Notes: generated by a model not told the origin, from the sequence alone. Positions 26,287 through 35,909 are shown, counted from the stretch's first letter. The stretch: DNA of 64,000 nt from Microlunatus capsulatus (GCF_017876495.1 NZ_JAGIOB010000001.1:2604001-2668000), one strand, 5' to 3'. Translations and numbers: made by a program.

Positions 26287-26784
26287 ATGAGCTCCGAGCA
26301 GGACAGCACCGCCGCGCAGCGGGCCGAGGTCGCCCAGCTGGTCGAGAAGTCGCGGATCGCGCTGGTGACCACGGTCGCCGAGAGCGGCAAACTGGTGAGC
26401 CGCCCGCTGGCCGTGCAGCACCGCGACTTCGACGGCGAGCTGTGGTTCTTCACCCAGGACCCCTCGCACAAGACCGAGCAGGTCGCCCGCAACCCGCAGG
26501 TCAACGTGTCCTTCTCCTCCGACGACGGCTGGGTCTCGGTGAGCGGCACCGCCTCGGTCACCCAGGACCCCGCCCGCATCGACGAGTTCTGGAACAGCCA
26601 CGCCGAGGCCTGGTTCGACGGCGGCCGTCAGGACCCGGCCGTCGCGCTGCTCAGGGTGGAGGCCGACTCGGCCGAGTACTGGTCGGTGTCGGACCCCAAG
26701 CTGGTCACCGCCGTGAAGTACGCGAAGGCCCGGCTCACCGGCCAGCAGCCCGACCTCGGCGAGAACCACGCCGTCGAGCTCTGA
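26287..26784 (+). CDS. Pyridoxamine 5'-phosphate oxidase-family protein (general stress protein 26-like)
   Basis: The 165-residue protein has the split-barrel flavin-binding fold: IALVTTVAESGKLVSRPLAVQHRDFDGELWFFTQ, KTEQVARNPQVNVSF and GWVSVSGTASVTQDP. These FMN/F420-type proteins include B. subtilis YdaG-like stress proteins. TACTTT lies at 26275-26280, six bases before ATG 26287, with no Shine-Dalgarno, so the transcript is probably leaderless. The in-frame GTG at 26272 lies within the promoter and is not favoured. Confidence 0.85.
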   Translation: MSSEQDSTAAQRAEVAQLVEKSRIALVTTVAESGKLVSRPLAVQHRDFDGELWFFTQDPSHKTEQVARNPQVNVSFSSDDGWVSVSGTASVTQDPARIDEFWNSHAEAWFDGGRQDPAVALLRVEADSAEYWSVSDPKLVTAVKYAKARLTGQQPDLGENHAVEL

Positions 26785-26798
26785 CCGAGGACCCCCCC

Positions 26799-27704
26799 GT
26801 GCCCGTGCCCACCCCGCCGCCTCCCGACCGGCTCCCCGCGCTGCTCGCCGGCGCCGTGCCCGAGCCGGTCCGGGCCGGGCGCTGGCTGACCCGAGGCACC
26901 CTGGTCAGCGGCATCAGCGGGTTCGGCCTGCTGCTCACCGACGCCGCGCTCGGCGTGGGCGGTGACGCCTTCGGGGCCGCGGGCGGCGCGCTCGTCGTCG
27001 CCGCGCTGGGGGCCGGCGTCGGCGCCCTCGTCGTCCGGTCCGGTGCGCCGGTCTACCCGCACCTCGGCCGGTACCGCGCGCAGTGGCAGGCGGCCGGGGC
27101 GAACGCCCGCCAGCTGGCCATCCTCGACGAGGCGCACCGGCTCCGCGCGGCGACGCCGCCGGTCGGCTACCGGGACCGGCGGACGACGGTGAACCCGCTC
27201 GCCGACGCCTACGCCATCTTCACCTCCCCGGCCTGGCGGGACCCCTGGCTGGCCGACCACCAGCTGCTCATCGACCCGATCGCCGAGGCCGCGGAGATCC
27301 TCGACCACCTGCACCGGGTCACCGGACTGCTGGGCGAGGTGCGCGAGCAGCGCCGCCAGCTGCCCGCCGACTCCGCGGCCGGCCGCACCTACGCCGGCTA
27401 CGAGCGCGCCCTGCTCGGCGCGCTCGACGACGGCCTGCGCCGGTCCCGGGCGCTGACGGCCTACCGGGCGGAGGTGCGGCGGCTCGAGTCCGTGCTCCGC
27501 GTCTCCCGGGCCCTGCCCGCGGCGGAGGCCTTCGGCGACCGCGTCCTCGACGTCGTCTCCCAGTCGGCGCGCCACGAGCTGGCCGCGCAGCAGCTCGACG
27601 ACAGCCGCGAGCAGCTGCGGATGGTCGAGCACGGGCTGCGCGAGATCACCGACCTGCTGGGCAGCGCGCCGGAGCTCCCCGCCCGTCCGCGACCCCCGGG
27701 CTGA
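26799..27704 (+). CDS. Hypothetical membrane-associated protein
   Basis: The 301-residue protein has two hydrophobic segments near the N-terminus (TLVSGISGFGLLLTDAALGV and AAGGALVVAALGAGVGALVV), then a long helical, charge-rich cytoplasmic region (about residues 90-290) with heptad-like stretches. GTG 26799 has GAGGA upstream; a second GTG at 26805 is possible. I recognise no family. It lies alone between the stress protein and the DedA-like gene. Confidence 0.7.
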   Translation: MPVPTPPPPDRLPALLAGAVPEPVRAGRWLTRGTLVSGISGFGLLLTDAALGVGGDAFGAAGGALVVAALGAGVGALVVRSGAPVYPHLGRYRAQWQAAGANARQLAILDEAHRLRAATPPVGYRDRRTTVNPLADAYAIFTSPAWRDPWLADHQLLIDPIAEAAEILDHLHRVTGLLGEVREQRRQLPADSAAGRTYAGYERALLGALDDGLRRSRALTAYRAEVRRLESVLRVSRALPAAEAFGDRVLDVVSQSARHELAAQQLDDSREQLRMVEHGLREITDLLGSAPELPARPRPPG

Positions 27705-27730
27705 GCGGCGCCGCTCCCTACACTGGCCGC

Positions 27731-28264
27731 GTGGCGATGGACTTCCTGGCCGGCTGGCCGTACCCCCTCGCCCTCGCCACCCTCTTCGTCGTCGTCCTGC
27801 TCCGGGCCGGCGCCACCTACGCCCTGGGGCGCGGCGCCCACGCCGGCGCCGGCCGCACCCGGCTGGCCCGTCTCGTCCGCCGCCCCGGCTTCCGCCGGGC
27901 CGAGCGGCTGGTAACCCGCTGGGGCGCGCCGGTGGTGACCGCGTCCTTCCTCACCGTCGGGGTCCAGACCCTGGTGAACCTCGCCGCCGGCCTCGCCCGG
28001 ATGCCGCTGCGCCGCTACCTGCCGGCGCTCGTCGTCGGCGGGGCGATCTGGGCCTTCATCTACGCCACCGTCTGGACCGCGGGTCTCGCGGCCTGGCGCC
28101 GGCTCTGGGAACTGTCACCGGTGACTGCCATCGTGGTGGGCACGGCGGCGGTGCTCGCGCTCGCGGGCTACGTTGTCCGGCAGGCCCGACGACGAGCGGA
28201 GGAACCCGATGACGACGCAGCAGCCGACGAGGGTGAGCTGGCAGCTCACGATCGACGCCCGTGA
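27731..28264 (+). CDS. DedA-like (VTT-domain) membrane protein
   Basis: The 177-residue protein contains the core of the DedA/SNARE-associated VTT domain: RWGAPVVTASFLTVGVQTLVNLAAGLARMPLRRYLPALVVGGAIWAFIY, with the conserved glycine-rich re-entrant segment and three or four helices. It is shorter than full DedA (~200). TACACT at 27719-27724 stands six bases before GTG 27731 (leaderless start); ATG 27737 is the alternative. The family flips or moves lipids and supports membrane potential. Its 3' end overlaps the next gene by 56 bases. Confidence 0.75.
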   Translation: MAMDFLAGWPYPLALATLFVVVLLRAGATYALGRGAHAGAGRTRLARLVRRPGFRRAERLVTRWGAPVVTASFLTVGVQTLVNLAAGLARMPLRRYLPALVVGGAIWAFIYATVWTAGLAAWRRLWELSPVTAIVVGTAAVLALAGYVVRQARRRAEEPDDDAAADEGELAAHDRRP

Positions 28265-28640
28265 CCCCCATGCCCTGGCCGACTTCTGGGCCGCGGCGCT
28301 GGGCGGCGAGCTCGAGGACAACGCCGAGCTGATCGCCGGCGTGCTGGACCGCGGCTGGGCGCAGGAGTCCGACACCCTGGTGCACCACGGCCGGCGCTAC
28401 TGGCGCGACCTCGTCGCCGTCCGGGGCGCGGGACCGCGGCTGCTGTTCCAGCGGGTGCCCGAGGAGAAGGCAGTGAAGAACCGGTTGCACCTCGACCTGC
28501 ACGTCGGCGAGGAGCGGATCCGGCCCGAGGTGGAGCGGCTGGTCGCCCTCGGCGCCGTCGAGGGCAAGGAGTGGCGCGAGGTCGGCGGGCACTGGATCGC
28601 CATGACCGACCCGGAGGGCAACGAGTTCGACGTCGAGTGA
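28209..28640 (+). CDS. VOC/glyoxalase-fold protein
   Basis: The 143-residue protein has the glyoxalase-like beta-alpha-beta pattern (SWQLTIDARDPHALADFWAAALG, RLLFQRVPEEKAVKNRLHLDLHVGEER, HWIAMTDPEGNEFDVE). The C-terminal MTDPEGNEFDV is diagnostic of the VOC superfamily. ATG 28209 has GGAGG seven bases upstream and starts inside the DedA-like gene, indicating coupled expression. Substrate unknown; members range from dioxygenases to resistance proteins. Confidence 0.88.
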   Translation: MTTQQPTRVSWQLTIDARDPHALADFWAAALGGELEDNAELIAGVLDRGWAQESDTLVHHGRRYWRDLVAVRGAGPRLLFQRVPEEKAVKNRLHLDLHVGEERIRPEVERLVALGAVEGKEWREVGGHWIAMTDPEGNEFDVE

Positions 28641-28660
28641 GCCCCGGCTACGGTGAGCGG

Positions 28661-29572
<912 letters not shown>

Positions 29573-29600
29573 CCGGGGCCGGGTGCGGCCGGAGGAGACC

Positions 29601-30242
29601 TCAGTCCGCGACGCCGTAGAGCCGGTCGCCGGCGTCGCCGAGGCCCGGGATGATGTAGCCGACCTCGTTGAGCTTCTCGTCCATCCCGGCCAGCACGACG
29701 GTGCAGGGCACGGCCAGCCCTTCGAGCAGACCGCGGAGCCGCTCGACGCCCTCGGGCGCGGCGATCAGGCAGATGCAGGTGATGTGGTCGGCGCCGCGGG
29801 CGGCGAGGAACTTCACGGCTGCGGCCAGCGTGCCGCCGGTGGCCAGCATGGGGTCGAGGACGTAGCACTGGCGCCCGGACAGGTCCTCGGGCAGCCGCTC
29901 GGCGTAGGTCGCGGCCTCCAGCGTCTCCTCGTTGCGGACCATCCCCAGGAAGCCGACCTCGGCCGTCGGGACCAGCCGCGTCATCCCCTCGAGCATGCCC
30001 AGGCCGGCCCGCAGGATCGGCACCACCAGGGGCCGCGGGCTGGAGAGCCGCACGCCGACGGCGGTGGCCAGCGGCGTCTGCACCGTCTGCTCACTCACCC
30101 GCACCTCGCGGGTCGCCTCGTAGGCCAGCAGGGTCACCAGCTCCTCGGTCAGCCGCCGGAACGTCGGTGAGTCGGTCGTCCGGTCGCGGAGCACGGTGAG
30201 CTTGTGCGAGACGAGGGGGTGCTCGACGATGCGGAGGTCCAC
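29601..30242 (-). CDS. upp: Uracil phosphoribosyltransferase
   Basis: The 213-residue protein has the UPRT pattern: [30 protein letters not shown], the PRPP-binding loop [17 protein letters not shown], and the uracil-specific C-terminus [15 protein letters not shown]. It salvages uracil to UMP. GTG 30242 has TAACCT seven bases upstream and only C-rich sequence between, fitting a leaderless transcript; the longer in-frame extension is rejected. Confidence 0.96.
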   Translation of the reverse strand: MDLRIVEHPLVSHKLTVLRDRTTDSPTFRRLTEELVTLLAYEATREVRVSEQTVQTPLATAVGVRLSSPRPLVVPILRAGLGMLEGMTRLVPTAEVGFLGMVRNEETLEAATYAERLPEDLSGRQCYVLDPMLATGGTLAAAVKFLAARGADHITCICLIAAPEGVERLRGLLEGLAVPCTVVLAGMDEKLNEVGYIIPGLGDAGDRLYGVAD

Positions 30243-30367
30243 GGGGGGAAGGTTAGCGGTCGCGGCCGGGCAGGGTTCGGTGTCGTGCCGGGGCGTGATG
30301 TCTGACACGATGGACCGGACGGCCCGAGGCTGTCGGGACAGCTGGACGAGCGTGGAGGAGGGGCGGG

Positions 30368-31006
30368 GTGTCGGACTTCGACGACGAGGAGTACGAGTCG
30401 TTCGACCTGGACGGACCCGGCTCGGACACACGGCCGCGGACGGCGGCGCCCGCAGCGGCACCCGTCGTCGTGGACGTCGAGGACGACGACGACGAGGACG
30501 ATGACGACGACGACCTCGAGGACGCCGCCGACGACGAGATCGACTTCGTCGTCGCGGCCTACCGCGAGGAGGGCCAGGTGCTGGTCCAGGCGATGGACGC
30601 CGACCTGGCCAACGACCTCGAGGAGCTGATCGCCCAGCTGCGCCGGCTCCCCGGCGACGCGGGCGCGCTCGGCTTCGTCAGCCTCGTCGAGGAGGTCTTC
30701 GTCCTGGTCCGGGTGCGCGGCCAGCACGTGCAGGTCCTGCTGAACGACGCCGCCGCGGCGGCCGACTGGCCGATCGCCCACGACGTCGCCGACCTGCTCG
30801 ACGAGGACATCCCCGATCCCGACGACGACAGCGAGCCGATGGGCGACCTCGGCATCGTCGCCGACCTCGGGATGAGCGACTTCGACATGGCCGCCCTCAT
30901 CGAGGACCTCGACCTGGGCAGCGACCAGATGCTCGTCGAGATCGCCGACAAGATCGGCCTCAACCCCCAGTTCCGCCGGGTCGCCGAGGCGGCCGCGCAG
31001 TCCTGA
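30368..31006 (+). CDS. tRNA adenosine deaminase-associated protein
   Basis: The 212-residue protein has an acidic, disordered N-terminus with a long Asp run (residues ~35-55). A conserved domain follows ([53 protein letters not shown]-like end). This family is found next to tadA in actinomycetes and is annotated by that association; its activity is not known. GTG 30368 has GGAGGAGGGG upstream. tadA follows ten bases later, so the two form an operon. Confidence 0.88.
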   Translation: MSDFDDEEYESFDLDGPGSDTRPRTAAPAAAPVVVDVEDDDDEDDDDDDLEDAADDEIDFVVAAYREEGQVLVQAMDADLANDLEELIAQLRRLPGDAGALGFVSLVEEVFVLVRVRGQHVQVLLNDAAAAADWPIAHDVADLLDEDIPDPDDDSEPMGDLGIVADLGMSDFDMAALIEDLDLGSDQMLVEIADKIGLNPQFRRVAEAAAQS

Positions 31007-31016
31007 GCGGGCAGCC

Positions 31017-31496
31017 GTGAGCGCACCGGTGCCGGGGTCCGCCCCGGCCGGCGGCTGGGCGCCGCCCATGCGGCTGGCGCTGGCCGAGGCGCAGCGGGCG
31101 CAGGAGCACGGCGACGTCCCGGTCGGCGCGGTGGTGCTGGGCCCCGACGGCGGGCTGCTGGCGGCGGCCGGCAACGAGCGCGAGCTCACCGGGGACCCGA
31201 CGGCGCACGCCGAGGTCCTCGCGCTGCGCCGGGCGTCGGCGGTGCTGGGGGAGTGGCGGCTGGCCGGCTGCACCCTCGTCGTCACCCTCGAGCCCTGCAC
31301 GATGTGCGCCGGCGCCCTGGTGCTGGCCCGGGTCCCGACGCTGGTCTTCGGGGCCTACGACCCCAAGGCCGGGGCGGTCGCGTCGCTGTTCGACGTCGTC
31401 CGCGACCCCCGGCTGAACCACCGGGTCGAGGTCCGCGGCGGCATCCTGGCCGACGCCTGCGGGGAGCTCCTGCGGGACTTCTTCCTCACCCGCTGA
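31017..31496 (+). CDS. tadA: tRNA(Arg) adenosine-34 deaminase
   Basis: The 159-residue cytidine-deaminase-fold enzyme has zinc ligands His64 (TAHAEVL, with catalytic Glu66), Cys94 and Cys97 (EPCTMCAGAL). The YDPKAGAVASLFDVVRDPRLNHRVEVRGG segment is typical of TadA. It converts A34 to inosine in tRNA-Arg. GTG 31017 starts soon after the partner gene's stop. The tRNA-Ser gene follows. Confidence 0.95.
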   Translation: MSAPVPGSAPAGGWAPPMRLALAEAQRAQEHGDVPVGAVVLGPDGGLLAAAGNERELTGDPTAHAEVLALRRASAVLGEWRLAGCTLVVTLEPCTMCAGALVLARVPTLVFGAYDPKAGAVASLFDVVRDPRLNHRVEVRGGILADACGELLRDFFLTR

Positions 31497-31547
31497 GCGC
31501 GCGCCTCGATTGGCGTGACCGGCCGGTCGTTGAGTAGCCTCTACGGC

Positions 31548-31635
31548 GGTGGCGTGTCTGAGCGGCCTAAAGAGCGCGCCTCGAAAGCGCGTGAGGGTAA
31601 AACCTCCGAGAGTTCAAATCTCTCCGCCACCGCCA
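31548..31635 (+). tRNA. tRNA-Ser (anticodon CGA)
   Basis: The acceptor stem GGTGGCG pairs with CGCCACC (31625-31631). Anticodon stem CGCGC/GCGCG holds the loop CTCGAAA, whose middle triplet is CGA (reads UCG). A long variable arm (GAGGGTAAAACCTC) is typical of serine tRNAs, and GAGAG-TTCAAATC-CTCTC forms the T arm. CCA is encoded at 31633-31635. The 3' half, from the anticodon loop on, is duplicated at 53823 and is the integration site of the mobile element. Confidence 0.95.
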
Positions 31636-31637
31636 GC
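31580..31637 (+). repeat. attL: 58-bp direct repeat in the tRNA-Ser 3' half
   Basis: The 58 bases from CTCGAAAG (anticodon loop) to GCCAGC are identical to 53823-53880. The repeat restores an intact tRNA on this side, as expected for integration into a tRNA 3' end. Confidence 0.92.
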
Positions 31638-31650
31638 CTGACCAGGCAAG

Positions 31651-31683
31651 ACGCCGGCGCAGCCCTCGGGGCGGCGCCGGCGT
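31651..31683. terminator. Hairpin terminator after tRNA-Ser, left copy
   Basis: ACGCCGGCGC (31651-31660) pairs perfectly with GCGCCGGCGT (31674-31683), and the loop allows further GC pairing. A near-identical hairpin follows attR at 53889-53921. Confidence 0.7.
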
Positions 31684-31690
31684 TCTGGTC

Positions 31691-31714
31691 TCTAGTCTCA
31701 GTTCTAGTCTCAGT
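31691..31714. repeat. Two tandem 12-bp repeats TCTAGTCTCAGT, candidate integrase arm sites (left)
   Basis: Exact adjacent copies lie at 31691-31702 and 31703-31714, 54 bp inside attL. Variant copies lie near attR at 53704-53727. Direct repeats at both element ends fit tyrosine-integrase arm-type sites. Confidence 0.5.
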
Positions 31715-31777
31715 TGGCCCCGTAGTGACGGGTGCTCTCCGCCCACGCGATGTCGCTGAGCAGTGGAGGATGGGGGC

Positions 31778-32020
31778 ATGGCGAAGTACGACGATCTGCG
31801 GCGCTACCTCCGGGACAGGCAGACGTCACCCTGGAGAGCCAGCTTCGAGGAAGTAGTTGAGCTGGTCCCAGGGGGCCTGCCGAGCAGCGCCTACAACCAC
31901 CCTGCTTGGTGGTCGAACAGCGACAGTCATCCGGAGGCAGTCGCCTGGCTGGCCGCTGGTTGGAAAACGGAGAGCGTGAACTTGTCGGCGCGCAGAGTGA
32001 CTTTCCTCAGGTCAACATGA
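31778..32020 (+). CDS. DUF7662-type protein
   Basis: The 80-residue protein reads YDDLRRYLRDR...FEEVVELVPGGLPSSAYNHPAWWSN and HPEAVAWLAAGWKTESVNL. This is a short domain seen alone or near DNA-processing genes, with conserved AWW and AGW. GGAGG precedes ATG 31778 by eight bases. Its TGA overlaps the start of the next gene (ATGA), so the two are made together. Function unknown. Confidence 0.75.
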   Translation: MAKYDDLRRYLRDRQTSPWRASFEEVVELVPGGLPSSAYNHPAWWSNSDSHPEAVAWLAAGWKTESVNLSARRVTFLRST

Positions 32021-32685
32021 GCGACGGGCTCGTCGCTGAGGTTGCGCTCCTCCTTGCGTTCCTGGAGGAGGTGCCCCTCACAGATGCAGTCCGCAATCTC
32101 GAACACGAGCTCGACGGTTGCGATGGTAAGTCCGCGGCCGCCCGAGCTGCGGCGGCCGGGGTCAGCCTGGAGCTGCTTGCAGCGGCCGTGGCCACCCGGC
32201 GGAAGCTTGGGCGGGTCAACGACTTGATCCACGCATCTGCCATCGCCTTGATGTTGCCGACGCTGCTGGACGACGACGAGGTGGTGCAGGGTCGTCCCTC
32301 ACTCGCGGCTGGCAACGACCCAACCCGGCCCTACGACTTGCAGACGAACAAGCGGATAGCTGAGTTCAAGCTGGCGCAGTGGGCGGGAGCAGACGCGATG
32401 AGGAAGCGCAAAGTCTTCAAGGACCTCGTCCACCTGGCGTCGGACGACTCCGGGCGGCGAGTGCAGCTCCTAGTTGTCGGTCAGGCCCCGATCAAGTTCC
32501 TGCGCGAGTCCACCTCGCCTGCCCGGTGGGGACTAGATCGCGCCACAAGCACGCGAGCCCTGTTCGAGCAGCGATTCGGACCACTCCCAATGCCTATCCA
32601 TGAATTCACCGCTGGTCCAGCAGCCCACGTTGAACTCGTTGACTTGGAGCCTCACTTGCCCGAACTGATCGGTGCCCTCGTATAG
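32017..32685 (+). CDS. Putative PD-(D/E)XK-like nuclease, partner of the DUF7662-type protein
   Basis: The 222-residue protein has a helical N-terminal half and a C-terminal region with Asp107 (RPYDLQTNKR), then Glu116-Phe-Lys118 (RIAEFKLAQW), then a hydrophobic strand (VQLLVVG). Asp, eight residues, Glu-X-Lys and a following strand is the pattern of PD-(D/E)XK nucleases. I recognise no named family, so the nuclease call is inference from the motif. It starts within the stop codon of the DUF7662-type gene. Position at the element's left end next to a PIN gene fits a defence role. Confidence 0.6.
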   Translation: MSDGLVAEVALLLAFLEEVPLTDAVRNLEHELDGCDGKSAAARAAAAGVSLELLAAAVATRRKLGRVNDLIHASAIALMLPTLLDDDEVVQGRPSLAAGNDPTRPYDLQTNKRIAEFKLAQWAGADAMRKRKVFKDLVHLASDDSGRRVQLLVVGQAPIKFLRESTSPARWGLDRATSTRALFEQRFGPLPMPIHEFTAGPAAHVELVDLEPHLPELIGALV

Positions 32686-32788
32686 CAGGAGTCCAGGAGA
32701 AAGTCCACAGTGAGGGGCTGCAAGGTCGTTCCGGACCGGACGTTGCTAGATGCGTTTGGCTTATACCGGTCGTCAATCCTAACCGATT

Positions 32789-34168
32789 TTAGCTGTCATC
32801 TTTCTGCGGTTGGACTGCCTGACCCTGATGGATCGATATGAGAGCGGCTACGGTCGATGGCACGCGGTATCCGTCAACCCATCCGAACCCGTAGTCTCCT
32901 GCATCGTAAACGGGTACCAAGACGTCCTCGGCATCAGTGGAGATGATTCCAGCAGTGCGCATTTCCTCCACGATGCGGTTGACTGGCCGCGTGAAACCCT
33001 TAAGCTGCCGCTCCGGCTCATATTCGCCGATTTCGTACACCTCTTGCCGGCTGATATATCCACCGTTCAACGCCGCCCGCCGCAGTACAGCCTGCTGGAC
33101 GGGAGCACCTCGGCCGAGGCGTTTGAGGAGCATGTCGATGCCGACTGCGTTCCAGTGGGTGGGAGCAGTCGCTGTGTAGAAGCCGGCATCGCCTGCTGGC
33201 GCGTCGGTCGCGGGGTCCTCGCCGTCGGGCATCACGGAAGGTTCGTCCCTCCTCGTCGCGCGCTCAATATTGGTCACGGAGCTGGGCTCTACCTCGACAG
33301 AAAGGACGCTCGCGAAAGTCAGTAGCCGATCGGGTTTGATCATGTAGAGGGCCGTGCCACTCCTGGACCTGAGTTCTCGCGCTAGTTCAATACGGGGTCC
33401 GCGAGGAGTCCCACTCTCGTATCTCCACCAGTCTCGCTTTACGTCGCCGGTGACGAAAAGAACATCTAGTTTGCGTTTCTCCGCTTCGAGAAGTGTCTGT
33501 GACCAGACTAGGTAATCACCCGCCGCCCCCTCCGGGCCCAGATCAGCCTTTTTGACATCTGCGAACCCCGGTGGCTCCCCTGCGGCGGCACGACGCTGGC
33601 CCTCCTTGATTGCAGCCTCTCGCTCTCGCTTTGGCATCGGCTCCCCAACTCGACCTCGAAGCACCGGCTCAAGCATCTCTAGGACTGGATCTTGCGCCGT
33701 GCTTCGCGCTCGCGCGACTTCGTCCTCATCAGCTACCGCGTCTAGCAGTTGGCTAAGCCGCTCGAAGGCATCTCCGAGTTCGGCTTTTGCTACTTTGACT
33801 TCGTCCTCCGACAGGGCGGCCTTATTCACCCAGGCGCCGAGTATCTCGAAGACTTGGTCGCGGTGTCTTGCGACCGACGATATGCTCTCATTAACTTCGG
33901 AGATTGGGCTTCCAAGGGCACGTTCCCGGTTGCGCCAGAACTCTTCCAGAACGTGGTTCGGTATCCAGAAGCGATCGCCGAGGGCCGCCATGACCGCCAC
34001 CACTGACTTTCGAGTGTCGACACTGTACCTGTAAAGGTTCAGAAGGACGTTTGTGTCGAATACCACTAGAGCGCGCTTTAGCAGATCCCGGTAGTCGTCG
34101 GCCGAGGGTGTTCGATAGGCTTCGAAACCATCAAAGAGTCCAAGGGAAGTTCCGTTCGCCGGCTGCAT
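32789..34168 (-). CDS. PIN-like domain protein (probable ribonuclease)
   Basis: The 459-residue protein starts with a PIN-like domain: Asp38 in LVVFDTNVLLNLYRYS, a Glu in HVLEEFWRNRE, and Asp in VLFVTGDVKRDWW, the acidic set that binds metal. The segment KKADLGPEGAAGDYLVW carries another acidic pair. The C-terminal ~150 residues hold a separate helical/winged-helix-like domain (QQAVLRRAALNGGYISRQEVYEIG). It resembles large stand-alone 'PIN-like domain' proteins rather than VapC toxins. No Shine-Dalgarno precedes ATG 34168; TACCAT is six bases upstream. Base composition is clearly lower in GC than the chromosome. Confidence 0.8.
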   Translation of the reverse strand: MQPANGTSLGLFDGFEAYRTPSADDYRDLLKRALVVFDTNVLLNLYRYSVDTRKSVVAVMAALGDRFWIPNHVLEEFWRNRERALGSPISEVNESISSVARHRDQVFEILGAWVNKAALSEDEVKVAKAELGDAFERLSQLLDAVADEDEVARARSTAQDPVLEMLEPVLRGRVGEPMPKREREAAIKEGQRRAAAGEPPGFADVKKADLGPEGAAGDYLVWSQTLLEAEKRKLDVLFVTGDVKRDWWRYESGTPRGPRIELARELRSRSGTALYMIKPDRLLTFASVLSVEVEPSSVTNIERATRRDEPSVMPDGEDPATDAPAGDAGFYTATAPTHWNAVGIDMLLKRLGRGAPVQQAVLRRAALNGGYISRQEVYEIGEYEPERQLKGFTRPVNRIVEEMRTAGIISTDAEDVLVPVYDAGDYGFGWVDGYRVPSTVAALISIHQGQAVQPQKDDS

Positions 34169-34385
34169 GCCCCGATGGTACTTGCTGACAAACTGAGCTG
34201 TACCGGGGGCTTACTGCCGAGCCCAGCCGCATCTGCCGCTCCTGGGCATGCTGCGGGAGCGCGGCCTGGATCCTTGGTTGGGCGGCCAACGCCGCCGGTG
34301 AGGTCAAGCGGTCTCTGGAGGGGAACTGTTGAACCGGTCTCTGTCGCCCGGATGCAAGGGAAGTGTCAGCGCTGCAGCCGAGCTG

Positions 34386-35657
34386 CTACTGGGGTAGCCC
34401 TCGGCCGGCAGCAGGAGCTGGTGCAGGAACGTCCTTCTGACTCGCCCAGAGGAGGCTGTCGAGCCTAGCCGCTAGGTCCGTCTGAATGGGCGCGATGACA
34501 TGGGCATATCGGCTGACCATCGCCGTCGTCGACCAGCCAAGCACGCTCATGATGGTGCGCTCATGCACCCCGAGGAGCAGGAGCACGGTCGCGGCGGTGT
34601 GCCGCGCGTCGTGCAGCCGGCCGTCCCTGACGCCGCCGGCCACGAGGAGCTTCTTCCACCGGTCCCAGTCAGTTCTCGGGTTGATCGGCTCGCCGAGCTC
34701 TGTGGCAAAGATCCATCCCTGGTTCAGCCACAGCTGGCCGGCCGTCTGCCGCTCGAGCTCCTGGGTGGCGGCGTGGGCCCGAAGCAGATCCAGGATGGCC
34801 GCCGGGAGAGGGACGAACCGCTTGCCCGCCTTCGACTTGGTGGTGTCGGCGTCCGGACGAAGCGCCTGCCGCTGCGGGCAGTGGCCCCCGTACTTATGGG
34901 CACAGCTGCCGCCGCAGCCGTGGGCCCATCGAGGCCGGACACGGCTACGCCTGATGGTGAGAATGGCGCGATCCCAGTCGACGTCCTCCCACTTCAGGCC
35001 GAGCGCCTCGCCCTGGCGAAGCCCGAGGGCGAGGGCGACGACCCAGCGGGTGCCGTTGCGTTCCTGGCCGGCAGCGGCGAACAGCAGTTGGACCTCGGCG
35101 ACCGTGTACGGCTCCACCTCGTGGTCCTCGACGGTCGGTGTCTTGGCCAACTCAGCGGGGTTTCGGGTGATGTAGCCGCGTCGAACGGCCTCGTTCAGCG
35201 CCGCCCGGAGCGTCCGGTGGACCTGGTGAACTCGCCCGGGACTCATCAGCGTGCCGCGCCGGGTCGGCAGCTTGAGCATGGCGACGTAGAGCCGTTCCAG
35301 GTGTTCGGGCTTGAGGGCGTCGAGCCGGTGGCGGCCGAGGCCGGGGACCAGGTGTTTGCGCACCGCGGCCCGATAGCCCTCGTAGGTATCTTGCTTGACG
35401 AAGGGTCGGGCGATGTTCTCCAGCCAGTGTTCAAGCCAGTCCTCGACCGTCCACCGCTCTGACACCTTCCCGAGCTGGCCCTGGTCCCGCGCTTTCTCGA
35501 GCGCCCTCACCTTCTCGACGACCACGGACTTGGAGCGGGACATGACGTGCCGCCTATCGACCCGTCCCTCCTCGGTCAGACCGACAGTGACGCGACCGTG
35601 CCAGTGCCCGTCGGCGCCCTTGTAGATCGTCGAGCGCCGGTTGCCCTGGCGCGTCAT
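34386..35657 (-). CDS. int: AICE tyrosine recombinase (integrase)
   Basis: The 423-residue protein has an AP2-like arm-binding N-terminus (STIYKGADGHWHGRVTVG), a SAM-like core-binding domain (WTVEDWLEHWLENI), and a catalytic domain. Active residues are Arg214 (LGLRQGEALG), His349 and Arg352 (RLHDARH), and Tyr384 (VSRYAHV). A Cys/His-rich insert (WAHGCGGSCAHKYGGHC, ~residues 245-260) suggests an extra zinc site. It would recombine the tRNA-Ser attB with the element's attP. Its start overlaps the excisionase gene end (ATGA). Confidence 0.95.
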   Translation of the reverse strand: MTRQGNRRSTIYKGADGHWHGRVTVGLTEEGRVDRRHVMSRSKSVVVEKVRALEKARDQGQLGKVSERWTVEDWLEHWLENIARPFVKQDTYEGYRAAVRKHLVPGLGRHRLDALKPEHLERLYVAMLKLPTRRGTLMSPGRVHQVHRTLRAALNEAVRRGYITRNPAELAKTPTVEDHEVEPYTVAEVQLLFAAAGQERNGTRWVVALALGLRQGEALGLKWEDVDWDRAILTIRRSRVRPRWAHGCGGSCAHKYGGHCPQRQALRPDADTTKSKAGKRFVPLPAAILDLLRAHAATQELERQTAGQLWLNQGWIFATELGEPINPRTDWDRWKKLLVAGGVRDGRLHDARHTAATVLLLLGVHERTIMSVLGWSTTAMVSRYAHVIAPIQTDLAARLDSLLWASQKDVPAPAPAAGRGLPQ

Positions 35658-35896
35658 GCGGCGTCGCCGCCGCGGTTACCGCGTAGCTGGTCGAGGAAGG
35701 TCACCAGGGCGTCGGCAGGCACGCGGCGGAGCCGGCCGATGCGAACCGACTCGACGGCGCCGGAGCTGACGAGGGCGTACATCACAGTGCGTCCGATACC
35801 GAGTCGCTGAGCGGCCTCCTCGACGGTCAGCACCAGGGGAAGCGAACTGGCAGCCGGACGGATGGGGAACAGGGCGGTGAGCTCGTCGTCGGTCAT
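35654..35896 (-). CDS. xis: Excisionase (MerR/HTH_17-type)
   Basis: The 80-residue protein has a winged-HTH excisionase core (VLTVEEAAQRLGIGRTVMYALVSSGAVESVRIGRLRRVPADALVTFLDQL). GAGGAG precedes ATG 35896 by eight bases. The stop overlaps the integrase start, so the two are coupled. Xis binds the att ends and turns the recombinase towards excision. A GTG three codons upstream is possible but too close to the RBS. Confidence 0.9.
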   Translation of the reverse strand: MTDDELTALFPIRPAASSLPLVLTVEEAAQRLGIGRTVMYALVSSGAVESVRIGRLRRVPADALVTFLDQLRGNRGGDAA

Positions 35897-35909
35897 CTCT
35901 GACACTCCT

